Positions 36,501 to 49,500 of a stretch of DNA of 64,000 nucleotides are shown piece after piece; position 1 is the first letter of the stretch; each line of letters starts with the position of its first letter. Made by a program: the position numbers and the translations under genes. This DNA comes from Chamaecyparis obtusa (lineage: Eukaryota > Streptophyta > Pinopsida > Cupressales > Cupressaceae), in the NCBI GenBank assembly GCA_027943335.1, contig BSBK01003560.1, positions 871,001-935,000 of the forward strand, written 5' to 3'. Below the pieces are notes generated by a model. The model ran no database searches, had not been told where the DNA came from, and saw only the letters and a program-made list of their open reading frames with translations.

Positions 36501-39500
36501 TCGCATGTACAGGCCCGGATCCGGGTCCGGGTCCGAGTCTGGGTCCGATCCGGGTCCAGATTCACGCCGGGTCCGTGACGGATCCGGGCAGGGTCCGTGC
36601 ATGAGCTTGGAACCGAATCCGCGGCGCGGATCCAGACGGATCCACAGGCCCATGCACGGACCCTGCCTAGATCCGTCACAGACCCGGGAGGATCCGGGCG
36701 GATCCATGAGGATCTCGCGCGAGTCCGCACAAATCCTCAAGGACCAGCAGCAATAAGAGTCAAAAAAGTCAAACAATGACTTTAAAAAAGCATTTTTATA
36801 TTCTTTTTTTTGCTTCTAACCCTAAAACAACCCCTTTTATGAGTCTCCAAACACATTTTATTTCTCATTGTGCTCTCTATTATTCTCTCATTTATGCAAG
36901 CTTGAAGTGAGGTGATTGTATTCGAAGGAGTTCAATTGTGGAGTGGCAAACACCTTCCAAGAAGCAGTATTCAGTCTATTTGAGTGATTAAGGTATGCAT
37001 TTGAACCACATTCTCTAGTTTTTTTGATAAGTTTTGAAGTATAAGTTTTTGTATAAGTTTTGAAGTTTTCTTTTTTCATTTTTGTTATAGATTGCAACAA
37101 TGAGTAGTCAAGGCTTAGTGGGTGGGGAGGGATCTCAAAGATTTAAAATTGATAAAGGGTCTCCTTTATGGAGACACACCACAAGAATTTATCAATGTGT
37201 TGGAGGTGGGGGGTATGTATGGAAATGTAATTTTTGCAAAACACAATATAGAAGCTCCTACTCCTGGGTAAAATTTCATCTTTTAGGCCCTGGGGGTCAA
37301 GGGATTAACATGTGTGAGGTGGAAGATAAGAAGGGATTGCCAGCTACACAAATAACAGCTTTGGTAAAAGAACAAGAAGAAGCTGACAGAATATGTGCAA
37401 AAGGGAAACAAGCTTCTTATACCAGTAAACAGAAAACAATGCAGCCACCCACTCAAATAAGCTCTAGATCACATCCATTCTTGCCTATGCCTTCTAGGGA
37501 TGAAGATGTAGAACAACCACACAACACCCCCCGCAAGAGAGGCCCATTAGATAGGGCATTTCAAAATGAGTTAAGAGATATTGTTGATGCCAAAGTTGGA
37601 CGTTGCCTCTTTGCAAATGGTGTTCCATTCAACTTTGTGAGATCACCTTATTTTAGGGACATGCGAAGGAATAAATGAAGCACCTTCTGGTTACCGTGGC
37701 CCTAGATATGAAAAGTTGTGCACCACCATATTACAAAATGAGAGAAAAAATGTAGAGAACCTACTAAAACCAATAAGAGATTCTTGGGTTCAAACAGGTG
37801 TGTCTATTGTTTCAGATGGATGGAAAGATTGCAAAAACCGTCCTTTAATTAATGTAATTGCTATATCCCCCAAGGGGTCAATGTTTTTGAAGGCGGTTGA
37901 CTGTGAAGGTGAAGTCAAAAATGCAGAGTTCATTGCCCAAATTCTCATTGATTCCATAGAGTCCGTGGGTCATCACAATGTTGTCCAAGTAATTACGGAC
38001 AATGCAAAAGTTTGCAAGGCTGCAGGTGCTTTGGTAGAGGCTAGATATGATCACATCTTTTGGACACCGTGCACCGTCGATTCTCTCAATCTAGTGATGA
38101 AGGCAATTGGCACCGAAATAGAATGGGTGAAACAAGTGTATGAGGAGGGTGAGGAGATTCAAATGTTTGTGACAAATCACCATATGTCATAAGCAATTTT
38201 CAGAACTTACTCAAAATTGGAATTGTTGAAGGTAAATTTTAAAATTTAATTTATAATTTATTTAGTTTCATTTATCATTTTATAATTTTTATGTCATGTT
38301 TTAACTTTCTACTAACATGTTTTAGGTGGTTGAAACCCGGTTTGACTCTCACACAATTGTGTTGAGACGTCTTGTCAAGGTGAAGGAGGCCTTATCACAA
38401 ATGGTTATTAGTAACCAATGGAGCATCTGGAAGCAGTCCAATACTATGAGAGCCCAAAAGGTGAAGGCACTGGTATTAGATGATGATTGGTGGACTCGTG
38501 TGGAGTATGTGTTGGAATTCACTGATCCCATCATGTCTATGCTTCGATTTGCCGACACTGATGAACCATGCTTGGGGGACATCTATGATAGCATGGACAC
38601 AATGTTGGAGAAGATAAAAATGGTAAGTTATAAATTAAATACATTCCTTTATCTTTGTTTATTGGGAGTTATTTAAATTCAAAATTGACATAATGATAAA
38701 TCATAACTTACATCAAGATAACTTACATGAACATCATTTGATATCCCAGGTCATACATAGGAGAGAGAATGATCCTGAGGACACCTTATACAAAAAGGTG
38801 GAAGCAATGGTTCTTCATCATTGGAACAAGATGACCACACCTTTGCACCTCCTAGCATATGCTCTTTCTCCCAGATACTATAGCGCAGAAGTACTTGGTA
38901 TTCCAGGTAGAGTGGCACCATATAGAGATGCTGAGGTTGCCAATGGGTATAAAAAGGCATTTGATAAAATCTTCTGCGATACAGATATTGGGATAAGTGT
39001 TAGGAGAGAATTTGGATCATTTATCTCAGGAAGAGATCTCCACCCTACTGCTATCAATGACCAAAGAAAAATGGATGCTATTACATGGTGGTACCTTCAT
39101 GGGCAAGATTATCTATACCTCCAACCTCTTGCGATTAAGGTTCTATCACAAGTAAGTTTTAAAGTTTTAACTTTTTCTTTTCTTTTTGTTTTGTCACTTG
39201 CATTGTAGAATTTAATACTTAACGCTCTTGAATTTATCTTGTATTTTTTTAATTTTGTTGGTTTTCTCTCTAGGTTGCGAGCTCTTCTGCTGCTAAGCGG
39301 AATTGGAGTACTTACTCCTTTATCCACTCAATCAAGCGTAACCGGTTGGCTGCAAAAAAAATAGAAGATTTGGTGTATGTTCACAACAACTTGCGTCTCC
39401 TGTCACGGAAGGATCCAAAGTACAAGAAGGGGCCAGAGAAGCTTTGGGATGTAGCACCCGAGTCTGCTGACCTAGATATGACCATTCGGGATCTTGCTAG

Positions 39501-40487
39501 AGCCACTTTGGCTGATGTGGATGATGATGATGATGATGAGACAATACCCTCTAGTGCTAGTGGAACCTATTTGGGTTCCATTAATGATGATTTTGATCAA
39601 ACACTTGCAGCTACTGGAGACCCCATTGATACAGATTTTTTTGATAATCCATTTGATTGATGAACCATTGAACATTGAATCATGTCTCAAACTTTAATGA
39701 ACAATATTTTCATTTTGAATTGTCATTTTGTAATTCAGTAATTCAATGTGCTGATTTTCTTTAGAATCGTCAACATAGAATCATAGATCAATGATCGAGT
39801 ATGCTATTTGAAGTTTTAATGATCAAGCATCATAGATTCATAGTATGAAATGATTTAGTTTTAGAATTATGTATATTTCTCTTATATTTTTGGATATATA
39901 ATGCATATATATATTTATATATATATATATATATACTCACCAATCCTTACGAATCCAAAACGGGAAAAAAAAAATTCACGAATCCACGAACCGGTTCGCG
40001 AACCCGAATCCATCCCCGAATCTGAATCGGCAGCTAAGTATAATATAATATATTGATGAATCAATATAATAATATTAATAAATTATTAAATATAATAAAT
40101 AATAAGTAATCACACTATAATTACAATCTATTATTATTATAATATATTATTCATATAGTAAATATAATAAACAAAATAGTATAATATAATCCAAAACACA
40201 TGACTTTTGGAAAAAAAAAAAAGGTATAAGAAAACAATTACGGGAAAAAAAGGAAGAAACACGAAGAAAATAATATGGAAAACTTGGGAGAAAATAATAT
40301 AGGGGAAAACGAAGGAAAAAATCTAGGAGAAAATAAAGGAGGAAATGTAGGAGGAACTCAAGGGAGGAAAAACAAATATGTACGGAAAACAAAGGAGAGT
40401 AAAAGATAAAAGACTTTCAGCAAAAATTCAACATGGTGGTATGTCATTTAATATAAATAAATTCTTCTTATATATGAACATTTCTAT

Positions 40488-40532
<45 letters not shown>

Positions 40533-43500
40533 GAGAATTCTTAATCAATGCATTCTTGAGTAATTCTGGATTTCTTTTATGAATAAATCTAAAAATAATG
40601 ATTATATAATCAACGTTAAGGTTTGTACATTTTTATGTCCACCATAGATGATGATATGGATTCCATATAAAATGAATCTTATATTCATTAGAGATGGATC
40701 CCCATATCTGGAGGGGGCTAGAGGAAATTGTTATAGTTTCCCTAGTTTCGAGATTGTTATAATCTCACATAGGCAGTATATATATTGATGCCAGTCATAT
40801 GCATATGCGTAGGCTTGGATAGCATTTATTGCTTCCAAGAGATTCTTATGGGTAGTGCTCTATGGGATGATGCGTCGATAGCCCGATTGCTTAGAGTGGA
40901 TCTTATATCCCTCAAGCTGAGAATCGGGAATTCTGTGAAGCCCGACCTAGAGGCAGCCTTAAGAATCAAATTCCCCCCTTACTAACTTAGAGTAGAGTAT
41001 GAGTCGTGTAAATAGTGTAATATTTTGTACTAATGTCGGTTTTGCAGGAAATTATAAAAGGAGAATAAGAAAGGACATTACAACAGAGGCCATGGCAGCC
41101 ACAATGGGAGATTTTAGTTCTACAAGGTCACAAACAGGTAAAAGGGTTTCTTCTTCCATTGGGCCATGGATACGAGGATCGGGAAATGTGGGCGGACATT
41201 TATTAGACATTTGAGTTCCACATAACACTCCTGGTACTCAACCCCGATTGCAAGGCACTACATAGAACAAACAGATGCACCAGCAAACAAAGGTGGCAGT
41301 TGCAAGGGTACTAAAACAATACTCCCTTCAATGCTTTAGGTAGTCCATATTGGGATCAATTGGTCATTGCAATGACTGTATCTTGTAAGGGGTTCAAGGC
41401 CCCAAGTCGTTATGAGGCAAGTGGGCCATTTTTGTGAGATGAGATCCAAAACACTCATCGACTTGTGAAAGAGCAAAGAAGAATTTGGAAACAGAACAGT
41501 TCCACCATTATATCCAATGGGTGGACAGATGGCAAGAATAGGGCACTAATCAACTTTCTAGCTGCTTCAAGGGAGCAATTAGTATTTCTAAAATCAGTTG
41601 ATGCCTCTAATCAAGTGAAAAATGCGGAGACTTTGTGCAACAAGTTGGATGAGGTGGTGGTGGAAGTGGGAGTGGGTAATGTCATCTAGATTGTGACTAA
41701 TAATGTAGTTGCATATGTGGCAGATAGTAAAATTCTGATGGCTAGGCATCCCACATTATTTTGGAGTCCTTGTGCTACCCATTGTCTCGACTTGCTCCTT
41801 GAGGACCTAGGAGAACTAAGTCGGGTGGAGAAGGTGGTTGAAGATGGAAGGAATATCACAAAGTACATCTACAACCACACAAGGGTCCTGAGTCTTATGA
41901 GAGAGCACACTAATGGTAAGGATATCATGCGGTCGAGGATCACACAATTTGCTACTAACTTTCTCACCTTGCGAAGCATATTAGCTACATTGCCCAACCT
42001 GAAGCAAATGTTTGTGAGTGAGAGATGGTTGGAGAGTCCTTATGCCAAGAAGCCTGATGCAGAGAAGGTTGTGAAGGTTGTTTTTGATGTTAGATTTGCC
42101 AAGATGATGGAGGAGACCATCAATGTAAGTTTTCAAACCTTAATTGATGATTTATTATTTAATTTTCAAATATTGCAATTCACTGATTTTTGTTAAATTT
42201 GTTATGTCCAGGAGTCAAAACTGTTGGTGAGGGTTCTACGAATGGTAGATGGGGATAAAACTCCACAAATGTATCTATATGAGGCTATGGATAGAGCCAA
42301 AGAGACCATTCAACACATGTATGGCCAAAAAAGACCAAATATGAACCCATATGGCGCATAACCGATCGGAGGTGGAACCGACAACTCCACCAACATATTC
42401 AAGCTATTTCCTACTACTTGAACCCCAAGTTTTACTTCTCCAACACTTTCAGAGCAGATGCAGAGATTCAAGTTGGCCTGAACACGTGTTCGGAGATTAG
42501 TTGAAGATGAGAACCTTTGAGACCTCATACTTGATGAGTTACAGAGCTATAAGAAGGTCAATGAGCCATTGTTTCTTCACTTGATTGCAAACGTAGGAGA
42601 GACACCCTACAGCTAGGTAAAAAAGAACATGTGTTTAGTTTTATTATACCATTTATTTTGCTCATTAAGTTTATTGGAATCTTTAACAAATTATAAATGG
42701 CAATTTTTTATCCTTACAGATATGTGGTGGGAAGATTATGGTGTTGCGGCACCTAATCTTCAAAATTTTGCCATCCAAACATTATCGCAACCCTGTAGTG
42801 CTTCTAGATGCGAACGCAACTGGAGTGTTTTTGAGGCCATACACACAAAGCACAATAGGTTGACTCATAAGTGCTTGAATGACTTGGTTTATATGTGGCA
42901 CAACCTTCGATTGCACAAAAAGGTGCAAGGGCAGGCTTCACATAAAGCACTTGACTTGGATGGCATTGATCCATATTCAGCAGATTGGGTTTTTGCTCCT
43001 AATTATTATGCTAAAATAATGAATGTGTTGTTAAACAAAGATCATAAATGATCTATATATACAAGTATACACAAGACTGTTTCTATAACAAACAAAGAGA
43101 GAGAAATAGAAATAGAAAGTTTGCATATTGAATAGAGAGAGAAATATGGAAGCATAGAAGAGTAGTGACCATTAGAAATAGAAATAAATCTATGGAAGAG
43201 AGAAAAACAAAAATAGAGAGATTTAACTCTAATACCCTCCCTTAATGGTCAATCTAACTTCAAAACAAAAAACTGCAAGTGAATCCTCAGAAGGCATAAA
43301 AGGTAGACTCGGGCTGGTAGGACGAGTCTCGATACCCAAAACAAGCACCTCAAGGCGACGGTATACGAAGATTATCATTATTCTCTACTTCCAGGTGTTG
43401 TAGTGCTTTTCGTTGAATCGCTGACTACCTTCCAACAAAAGATTGGTGAGAGATGCCATGACATGTTGTTCAATGCAAAAAAATGTGAATATCTAAAAAG

Positions 43501-46500
43501 GCACGATCTTCGAGGTAGATTGATGGAAGACCCAAAAAAATGAGAAGACACCCAAAAGAGAGCATGAAAAACCTAGAAGGAAATCTGCTATCAGATTCTG
43601 AATCTACTAGCTCGAAAATTGAGGCATGGAAAACAATGCACCCAGAAAAAACGAAGGCAACCCAATGGAGATCTGCAAAAACCCACCAAGAATGTGCAAG
43701 TAGATTTTCAAAACGGCAAAGAGTCTAAGAGTTTCAAAGGAAACCCTAGCCCTCAAAAAAACTTCAAAAATTTGCAAAAGGTTGTTAAAAAAAGGGATGA
43801 AATCCTGGCCGCAGAAGACAAAGAGCACTACAAAAACCCTAAACGACGCGAAAGTAGCAAAAATTGACCATAGAAGAAGCTGAATGAGTTGCAGGAGCGA
43901 CCATTCGAGGTTGAAAATAGTGTTCGCAAATCACAAAATGCGTCTGTAAAGAAGAAGTCCCGTTGCAAGCAGAAAAACAAGCACAATAAGCTTGAGATAA
44001 GGACGGGAGCCACAATGTCAAACAACAGAGAAACCAAATTAGGATTTTTCTAAAAAACAAGCTACATGCGGATATATTTCCTACAAAAAAAAATGGCAGA
44101 AGGCACCAGAGATGTGGTCGACAACAGAAAAATAGATATCAAAGCCACTAAAGGCCGTCGTTTGCAGAAGTAAACTCTGCAAAAACTGACGGCGACCAAG
44201 CAAAAATTGCAGAAAATGGACACCAAAAAACCCTAGTCGGGTTTTGAAGGAAGTTTGCAAAAAAAAATCGAACACACCTAGGCAAAGGATTTCAAAAATC
44301 TTAAGAGTGTGAAAATTTCATGAGGAAATTAAAGATTTTTCAAAACCTATTACAAAAAATAACTTGGAAAATTTCAATAATGAAATTACTATTTTTCGAA
44401 AAAAAAATAGCTCTTATACCATGCTATGGTAAAATAATGAATGTGTTGTTAAACAAAGATCTTAAATGATCTATATATACAAGTATACACAAGAATGTTT
44501 CTATAACGAACAAAGAGAAATAGAAATAGAAAGTTTCCATATTGAACAAAGAGAGAATATGGAAACATAGAAGAGGAGTGACCATTAAAAATAGAAATAA
44601 ATCTACAGAAGAGAGAAAAACAAAAATAGAGAGATTTAACTCTAATACTAATGGTGATGATGTGGATGTGGATCCTTTCTTGATTGATGATCACCTAGCT
44701 GTGTTCGACATGGAGGAAGATGACTGGGATGGAGAAGTGGCACCACGTGAGGAGGAGGAACATGAGCTTGGTCATCCATCAAAGGTTTCTATTGAGGCAC
44801 CTATTCAAGCACTTGTTGAGGATGTTGCACCTACTTCAGCACCATCCACCCAGCGGCAGAAATCTCTTTTGAGCTTTAGTTGTAGACACAATTTATGATT
44901 TCTACTTCTAGTTTTCATTGATACTAAAATTTGAACTTAATATGTACTTAGAAGTTGTAGTTTCATGGGGTTTGACTTTGATATGTATTGAACTCAATTT
45001 TATTCAAATTCTGCACTTGTTTTTTGATATATGATTCTATGTTAATTTGCTAAGTTCTAATTGCTATGTATTTAACTCAAAACTTTGATTAATATATGAT
45101 GGAAATCTCAAATCAGTACATGTTCTACAAATTTGGTGTATATGTGTGTGTTTTAAAGAATATTTTAAGAAATTATATATTTTCAAATGTTAGATAAAAG
45201 CGTCGATTTTTTCGCCGAGTTTTTGGTGAGCCCAAGTTTTTCAAAAAATTTGGGTTGGGCAATTTTTTGCCAAGTCCGCATTTTTCAACTATGCTAGTGA
45301 GACATGTCTCTTACAATCTATGACTCTTCTCGAGGGTGTCTTTCTAACTAAGAGCTCCACAACCCTCTTGCAGCAGTTTGCAGTCAGATCAATAACTCTG
45401 TTCTATATACTAGTGTTTTCCCTGCTAACAAACAACAACCATATGTCTGAAATTAAGCAAGGAAGATTGCAGCAGCAATGTGAATCCAACTATGCACAAA
45501 AGTTTGGTTGGAAGTTTGATGTGATTGACAGCAACTAGGCCTGATACAATGCATGCAGTAAGCCTGATTTCCAAATTTATGGAGACAATCTTGAGGTATG
45601 TTAATGGCACCAAGGGATATGGTATTTTGTATATTGCAACAAATGAATTATGATTAGTTGGATACACAAAAAGTGATTGAGAAGGAAGTGTAGATGATAG
45701 GAACAGCACACTGGGATATGTGTTCCACTTGGGTTCAGGAATTATGTCATGGGCTTCCAAGAAAGAACCATCATCTCTTTCCACAATTGAAGCTTAGTAT
45801 ATAGCAGCAAATGCAGCAACATGTCGAGCTATTTGGCTACAAAGTATCCTAGTAGATTTGAAAAAGAACAAAGGTCAGTACAACCATATTTTGTGATAAT
45901 GTATCATCAATAGCCTTGACAAAGAATCCAGTCTTCCATGGATGAAGCAAACATACAGAGATCGAGTATCACTTCATAACTTAGTTTGTTGAACATGGAG
46001 AAATAAAAATTCAATATTGTAGGTCCACACAGCAATTTGCAAACATTTTCACAAAGCCACTGACTAGAGACAATTTTGAGCACTTGAGAAGCAGTTTAAG
46101 CATCATGGATAAGTGGCAGCCTCTCTGGAGCCCTTAGTGGTAGCTTCAAAAGTCATGTATAACGAGCTACTGAGAGCTCTGCATTTGACAATTTAAGCTC
46201 CAGAAATGCAGAATGAGCATGAAAGAGGCTCAAAACTAAGTGGTAATCTTGGAATTTAGTGTTCTCCTAAGCCTATCAAAAAAAAATCATCAAAAATCTT
46301 TTTGGGGTCTTCATCCCCTCTTTCCCCTTGACACTGGTTGCAGTAGTTAATATCATTGGCATTGAAGCAGATTTTGGTAGATAAATTTGAAAAAAAAAAC
46401 AGAATATTTCGTGCGAGACAACAGAAAAAAAAAATGTTTTTGCATTAGCAGAACTTGTGTGTACAGAAGGGAATGTTGCATCAACAACAGAGTTTGTGAA

Positions 46501-49500
46501 TGAGAACAGAAGAGTAGGGAATGCAGTGCAGCAAAAGATAGCTCCAAACTAGAAGAACGGAACAGTGTGCAGCTCTATAAAGACCAAGAATACAACAGCT
46601 CCAGACAGCTAAAGGAAAACAAATAATACGCAGCAGTAATAAAATTGTCTGTAAGATTTTGTAATCTGAAAATGAAACTTTAGTAAATGTTATTTAAAGT
46701 CAAATGAAAAATAGAACTTTTTGAGTGTTGTCTCCTCCAGTGGTCTCCATTGTTTGTATTGTTCTGTCTTTATATGAGTAGCAGTCTCTGTTTGTGTGAT
46801 TCATTTAGCTTTTATCCCATCAAACCACTATCAAAGCTCTATCTTTGCTTGTAGTCGAGTTTTATTCCATCACAAGTAGCAAATATACTATGATCGAGAA
46901 GAATTGGGCTATAGTGCAATACCAAGCCTACAGCAATACTGAATTCTCCAAATTTGCATCAATGCTTGGCCTTAAAAAGTTGCCATTAAGAGGGACGGTG
47001 CATGAAATGAAACTTCTAGTGGCTAACTCTGCATGGAAAACCTAAGGGCACTTGTTAGACCTGCAAGCATTAGATAAGACATAAAGGCTCATATAAGACC
47101 CGCAAGCATTATATATAAGATCTAAAAGCACCTAGCATGCTTTATTGTGTAAGTCCTTCGTGCATGTGGTACTTTTCTCTATAATTCTTCCACTTGTAAA
47201 GCATTGAATTATATATAAGGCCTATAGGCACTATATAATGAACCATTACATTACATATAAGACCTAAGGGCATGTGTAAGACCTATAGGCATTGGATAAG
47301 ACTTAAAGGTACATATAAGACTCACAAGCATTGTACGTAAGATCTACAAGCAATTTACATGCTTTATTGTGTAAATCATTCAAGCATATGGTAACTTTTC
47401 TCTATAATTCTTCCACTTGTAAAGCATTGTATTATGTAACACCCATAGGTACTAAGCAATGAACTTGGGGAAGGGTAGTTTAAGGAGACCCAAGCTCCAA
47501 CAAAAACATAATAAATCTCATTAAAAGCATCATTATTTAAAATATTAGAATTAAAAATTATGACAAGATGAAATTCACATAGCCCTAAATGCACAATATT
47601 CATTTAAGCATAAATTTTTGCCCCTATTTATCTTTGTAAAAGAAGACCTACATTCCTTGGCTGCTTCAATTTTTTTAATAGAAATCAATAGGTACGCCCC
47701 TATTAGCATTTTGTAGTGTTGCAACATAATGTTATTAGGGGTCATAAACTTATAACATTCATATATTATTCTAATATAAAGTTTAACACTTATGCTTAGT
47801 ATATGCTTCATGAAATACATACTATTTAATAATTAATCATGCAAAAGTTTATTATTATTTTTTTGCATATTAGAGTTTTGAATAGGTATGATGCCCTTTC
47901 AAGTATTTTGCCACCTCTTCTATATTTATAGAGCTTCTCTCTCATTAAAAGGTTATTCAATTCTTGGAGATTTCGTAGGACGGTGAGTTTTAGTACTCTG
48001 CATAAAAGAGCTAGTATTAGCCGTGTGGAAGTGAGAAGCAATATCTCAAGTTATGTCTATAACTTATAGACAATTTTGTAAATATTTTATAATATAACGA
48101 TAATTTATGGGGTTTTTTATCCGCAAGGGTTTTGTCATGTATATATTGTGTAATGTGTCAAATATATCCATCTTATAACTCTCATTTCATTTGCTTTATA
48201 TTTTAATTAAGATCTTAATTTCTAACAAGGCTTAATGTTTTTTGGGTTTTCCAATTCAAAATATAAGTTCACCTACTTGAGACTAAAAATGAATGTTCCG
48301 CAAGGACCTATCCCCACCCAAAAAAGAGTCAACAAGAATGTCCCAAAGATTTTGGAACAAACAACAACATGCATCCCTTGTAGGTGGGAATAATCCCCCA
48401 ACATCCCTAAACAATACCAACAAGTTACTATGTCGAACAAGGTTTCTCAATATCATAATAATATTATGATATGTGTCAAAGCTTTGAACACATACACAAC
48501 ATGATGGCAAATGCAAATGGTTAGCCTAGGAAGAAAAAAAAGAATATTTATATAATATTGGAAATGCTATGGGGATTTTGTATGCCATTTCAAAATGCTA
48601 AGCAAAGTTCCTAAGTACAAACCAAGGAGAAGAGTTTAAAGGCCTATTCATCTTACAAGCAAAGAAAAAATCTTCTCTAATCAAATTGCAATTGACTTGC
48701 CCATAGACATCGGATGTGAAGCTTTGATAGAAGACTAAAAAGAGATTGTAGAGATCTTCCCACACATGCATTAAGAGGCGTCAAATTCCAATTGTGACCC
48801 CAAAATTGTGAAATGTTGGGGAAGGGAATCTTTCAACCATGAAACCTATTCAAAGTTTGGATAGGAAAATAAGGCATTTTTTTGCCACGGGATCCAATAC
48901 CATAACATCTACACCAAAAGGGAAGCTCCTAAAAATCCAAGAGTTGCTTCTCTTCGTGGTTAGATACCTTCAAAATCAATTCTACTAGAAGATCTTTTGA
49001 AAGATATTTTTACAACAATGTGCATACATGATGTGTGTTAAAGGACAACGTTATTGAATTTGTATGCAAGAATTTTCCCACAAACATTCCAATAGCTTCA
49101 AAGTATGAGTCAAGCCAAAACTCTAAAGGGAGGTTAGGAAACCTAACCTAGATTGTCATTACATTAAAAGATCCCATAAGGAGATTGAAATTTGAGTTCC
49201 AAGGCTTGAGCAAGGGCACATGTTTGCCCCATGTCCATGGTTTGTTGTTAAGGATGAAATTGTGATCTTTTGGGGTATAAGAAGTAGCAACGACAAAATC
49301 CTACACTCAGTAGATTTCTAAATTGCTTGCCATGGGAGACCGCTAAGTACTTGAATGCCACTTATGTAGATCATCAACACTTGGGCAAAGATGACTAAAT
49401 AACCAATCAAGAAAAGCATTTTTTTGCTTTCTGAAATTTTCTCCTAAAAGGCCAAGACATGGGATGTTTGATGTGATTTAAAGTTTTAATCATTTCCTAG

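Larger units (their letters stand above)
36487..40038 (+). mobile_element. Full-length hAT transposon hAT-B
   Basis: The left end begins CTTAGTTGCCGGATTC. The right end, complemented, begins CTTAGCTGCCGATTC, an imperfect terminal inverted repeat. Both sides carry the 8-bp duplication TATAATAT (36479-36486 and 40039-40046). The AT-rich site makes a chance match easier, but duplication, terminal repeat and enclosed hAT gene agree. Subterminal DNA is rich in GGATCCGGGTCC-like words on the left and GAATCC or GAACCC on the right, as expected for transposase binding. The transposase gene inside is nearly intact. Confidence 0.85.
43004..44647 (-). mobile_element. Second gag-type LTR element, internally deleted, inside hAT-A
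   Basis: LTRs of 231 and 226 bp (43004-43234, 44422-44647) are homologous to those of the element at 17414-19533. A perfect 5-bp duplication CTAAT flanks it. The minus strand reads TGGTATAAGAGC next to the 5' LTR and a polypurine run AAGGGAGGG next to the 3' LTR. The interior keeps the gag start, with a CAG Gln codon at 43431-43433, and the upstream leader, but most of gag including the zinc knuckle is deleted. The left LTR begins TATTATGC but the right copy TGCTATGG, so the termini have diverged. It interrupts the last coding exon of hAT-A. Confidence 0.9.
36074..44898 (+). pseudogene. hAT-A transposase (BED finger, DUF659, C-terminal dimerisation), disrupted
   Basis: Pieces appear in order. 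A BED-type zinc finger lies at about 36080-36320 (VTCNHCSKQMARG, RFKYHLAKIECH). A DUF659 region is at 41048-42124 with SNGWTDGKNRALINF and FWSPCATHCLDLLLEDLG. A middle part follows at 42212-42616. The hAT dimerisation domain is at 42720-42998 (SASRCERNWSVFEAIHTKHN). The acidic tail continues at 44648-44898 after the LTR-element insertion. Donor GTAAGT at 42125 and acceptors at 42211 and 42719 are recognisable. Stops include TGA near 41437 and TAG at 41687; at the second, hAT-B keeps a Gln codon. Deleting the LTR element and one duplicated CTAAT restores the frame across the insertion. hAT-B sits in its first intron. Confidence 0.85.
34745..45293 (+). mobile_element. hAT-family DNA transposon hAT-A, old, with two nested insertions
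   Basis: The left terminus reads CATGGTTGAAAAACGCG and the right terminus, complemented, CATAGTTGAAAAATGCG. They are flanked by CTAATGAC and CTAGTGAG, an 8-bp duplication with two mismatches, the size expected of hAT. About 5.3 kb belong to the element itself; the rest is hAT-B (36487-40038) and a gag-type LTR element (43004-44647). Its transposase gene is broken. The mismatched duplication and many stops suggest it is older than its two guests. Confidence 0.85.
34081..47840. repeat. Dispersed repeat pair (34081-34200 and 47727-47840)
   Basis: Both copies carry ATGTTATTAGGG, then CTTATAACA, ATATTATTCTAATATAA and ACATACTATTTAAT in order and orientation, with many differences. They lie either side of hAT-A, 650 bp to its left and about 2.4 kb to its right. 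No coding content. Confidence 0.6.

Noticed and set aside
36429..36779. Several ORFs in the GC-rich hAT-B left end
   Set aside because: They are Arg/Pro/Asp/Gly readings of GGATCC and GGGTCC repeats in the transposon's subterminal region, outside the transposase gene.
39472..39697. ORFs overlapping the hAT-B last exon in other frames
   Set aside because: They are shadows of the acidic tail of the transposase (GATGAT runs).
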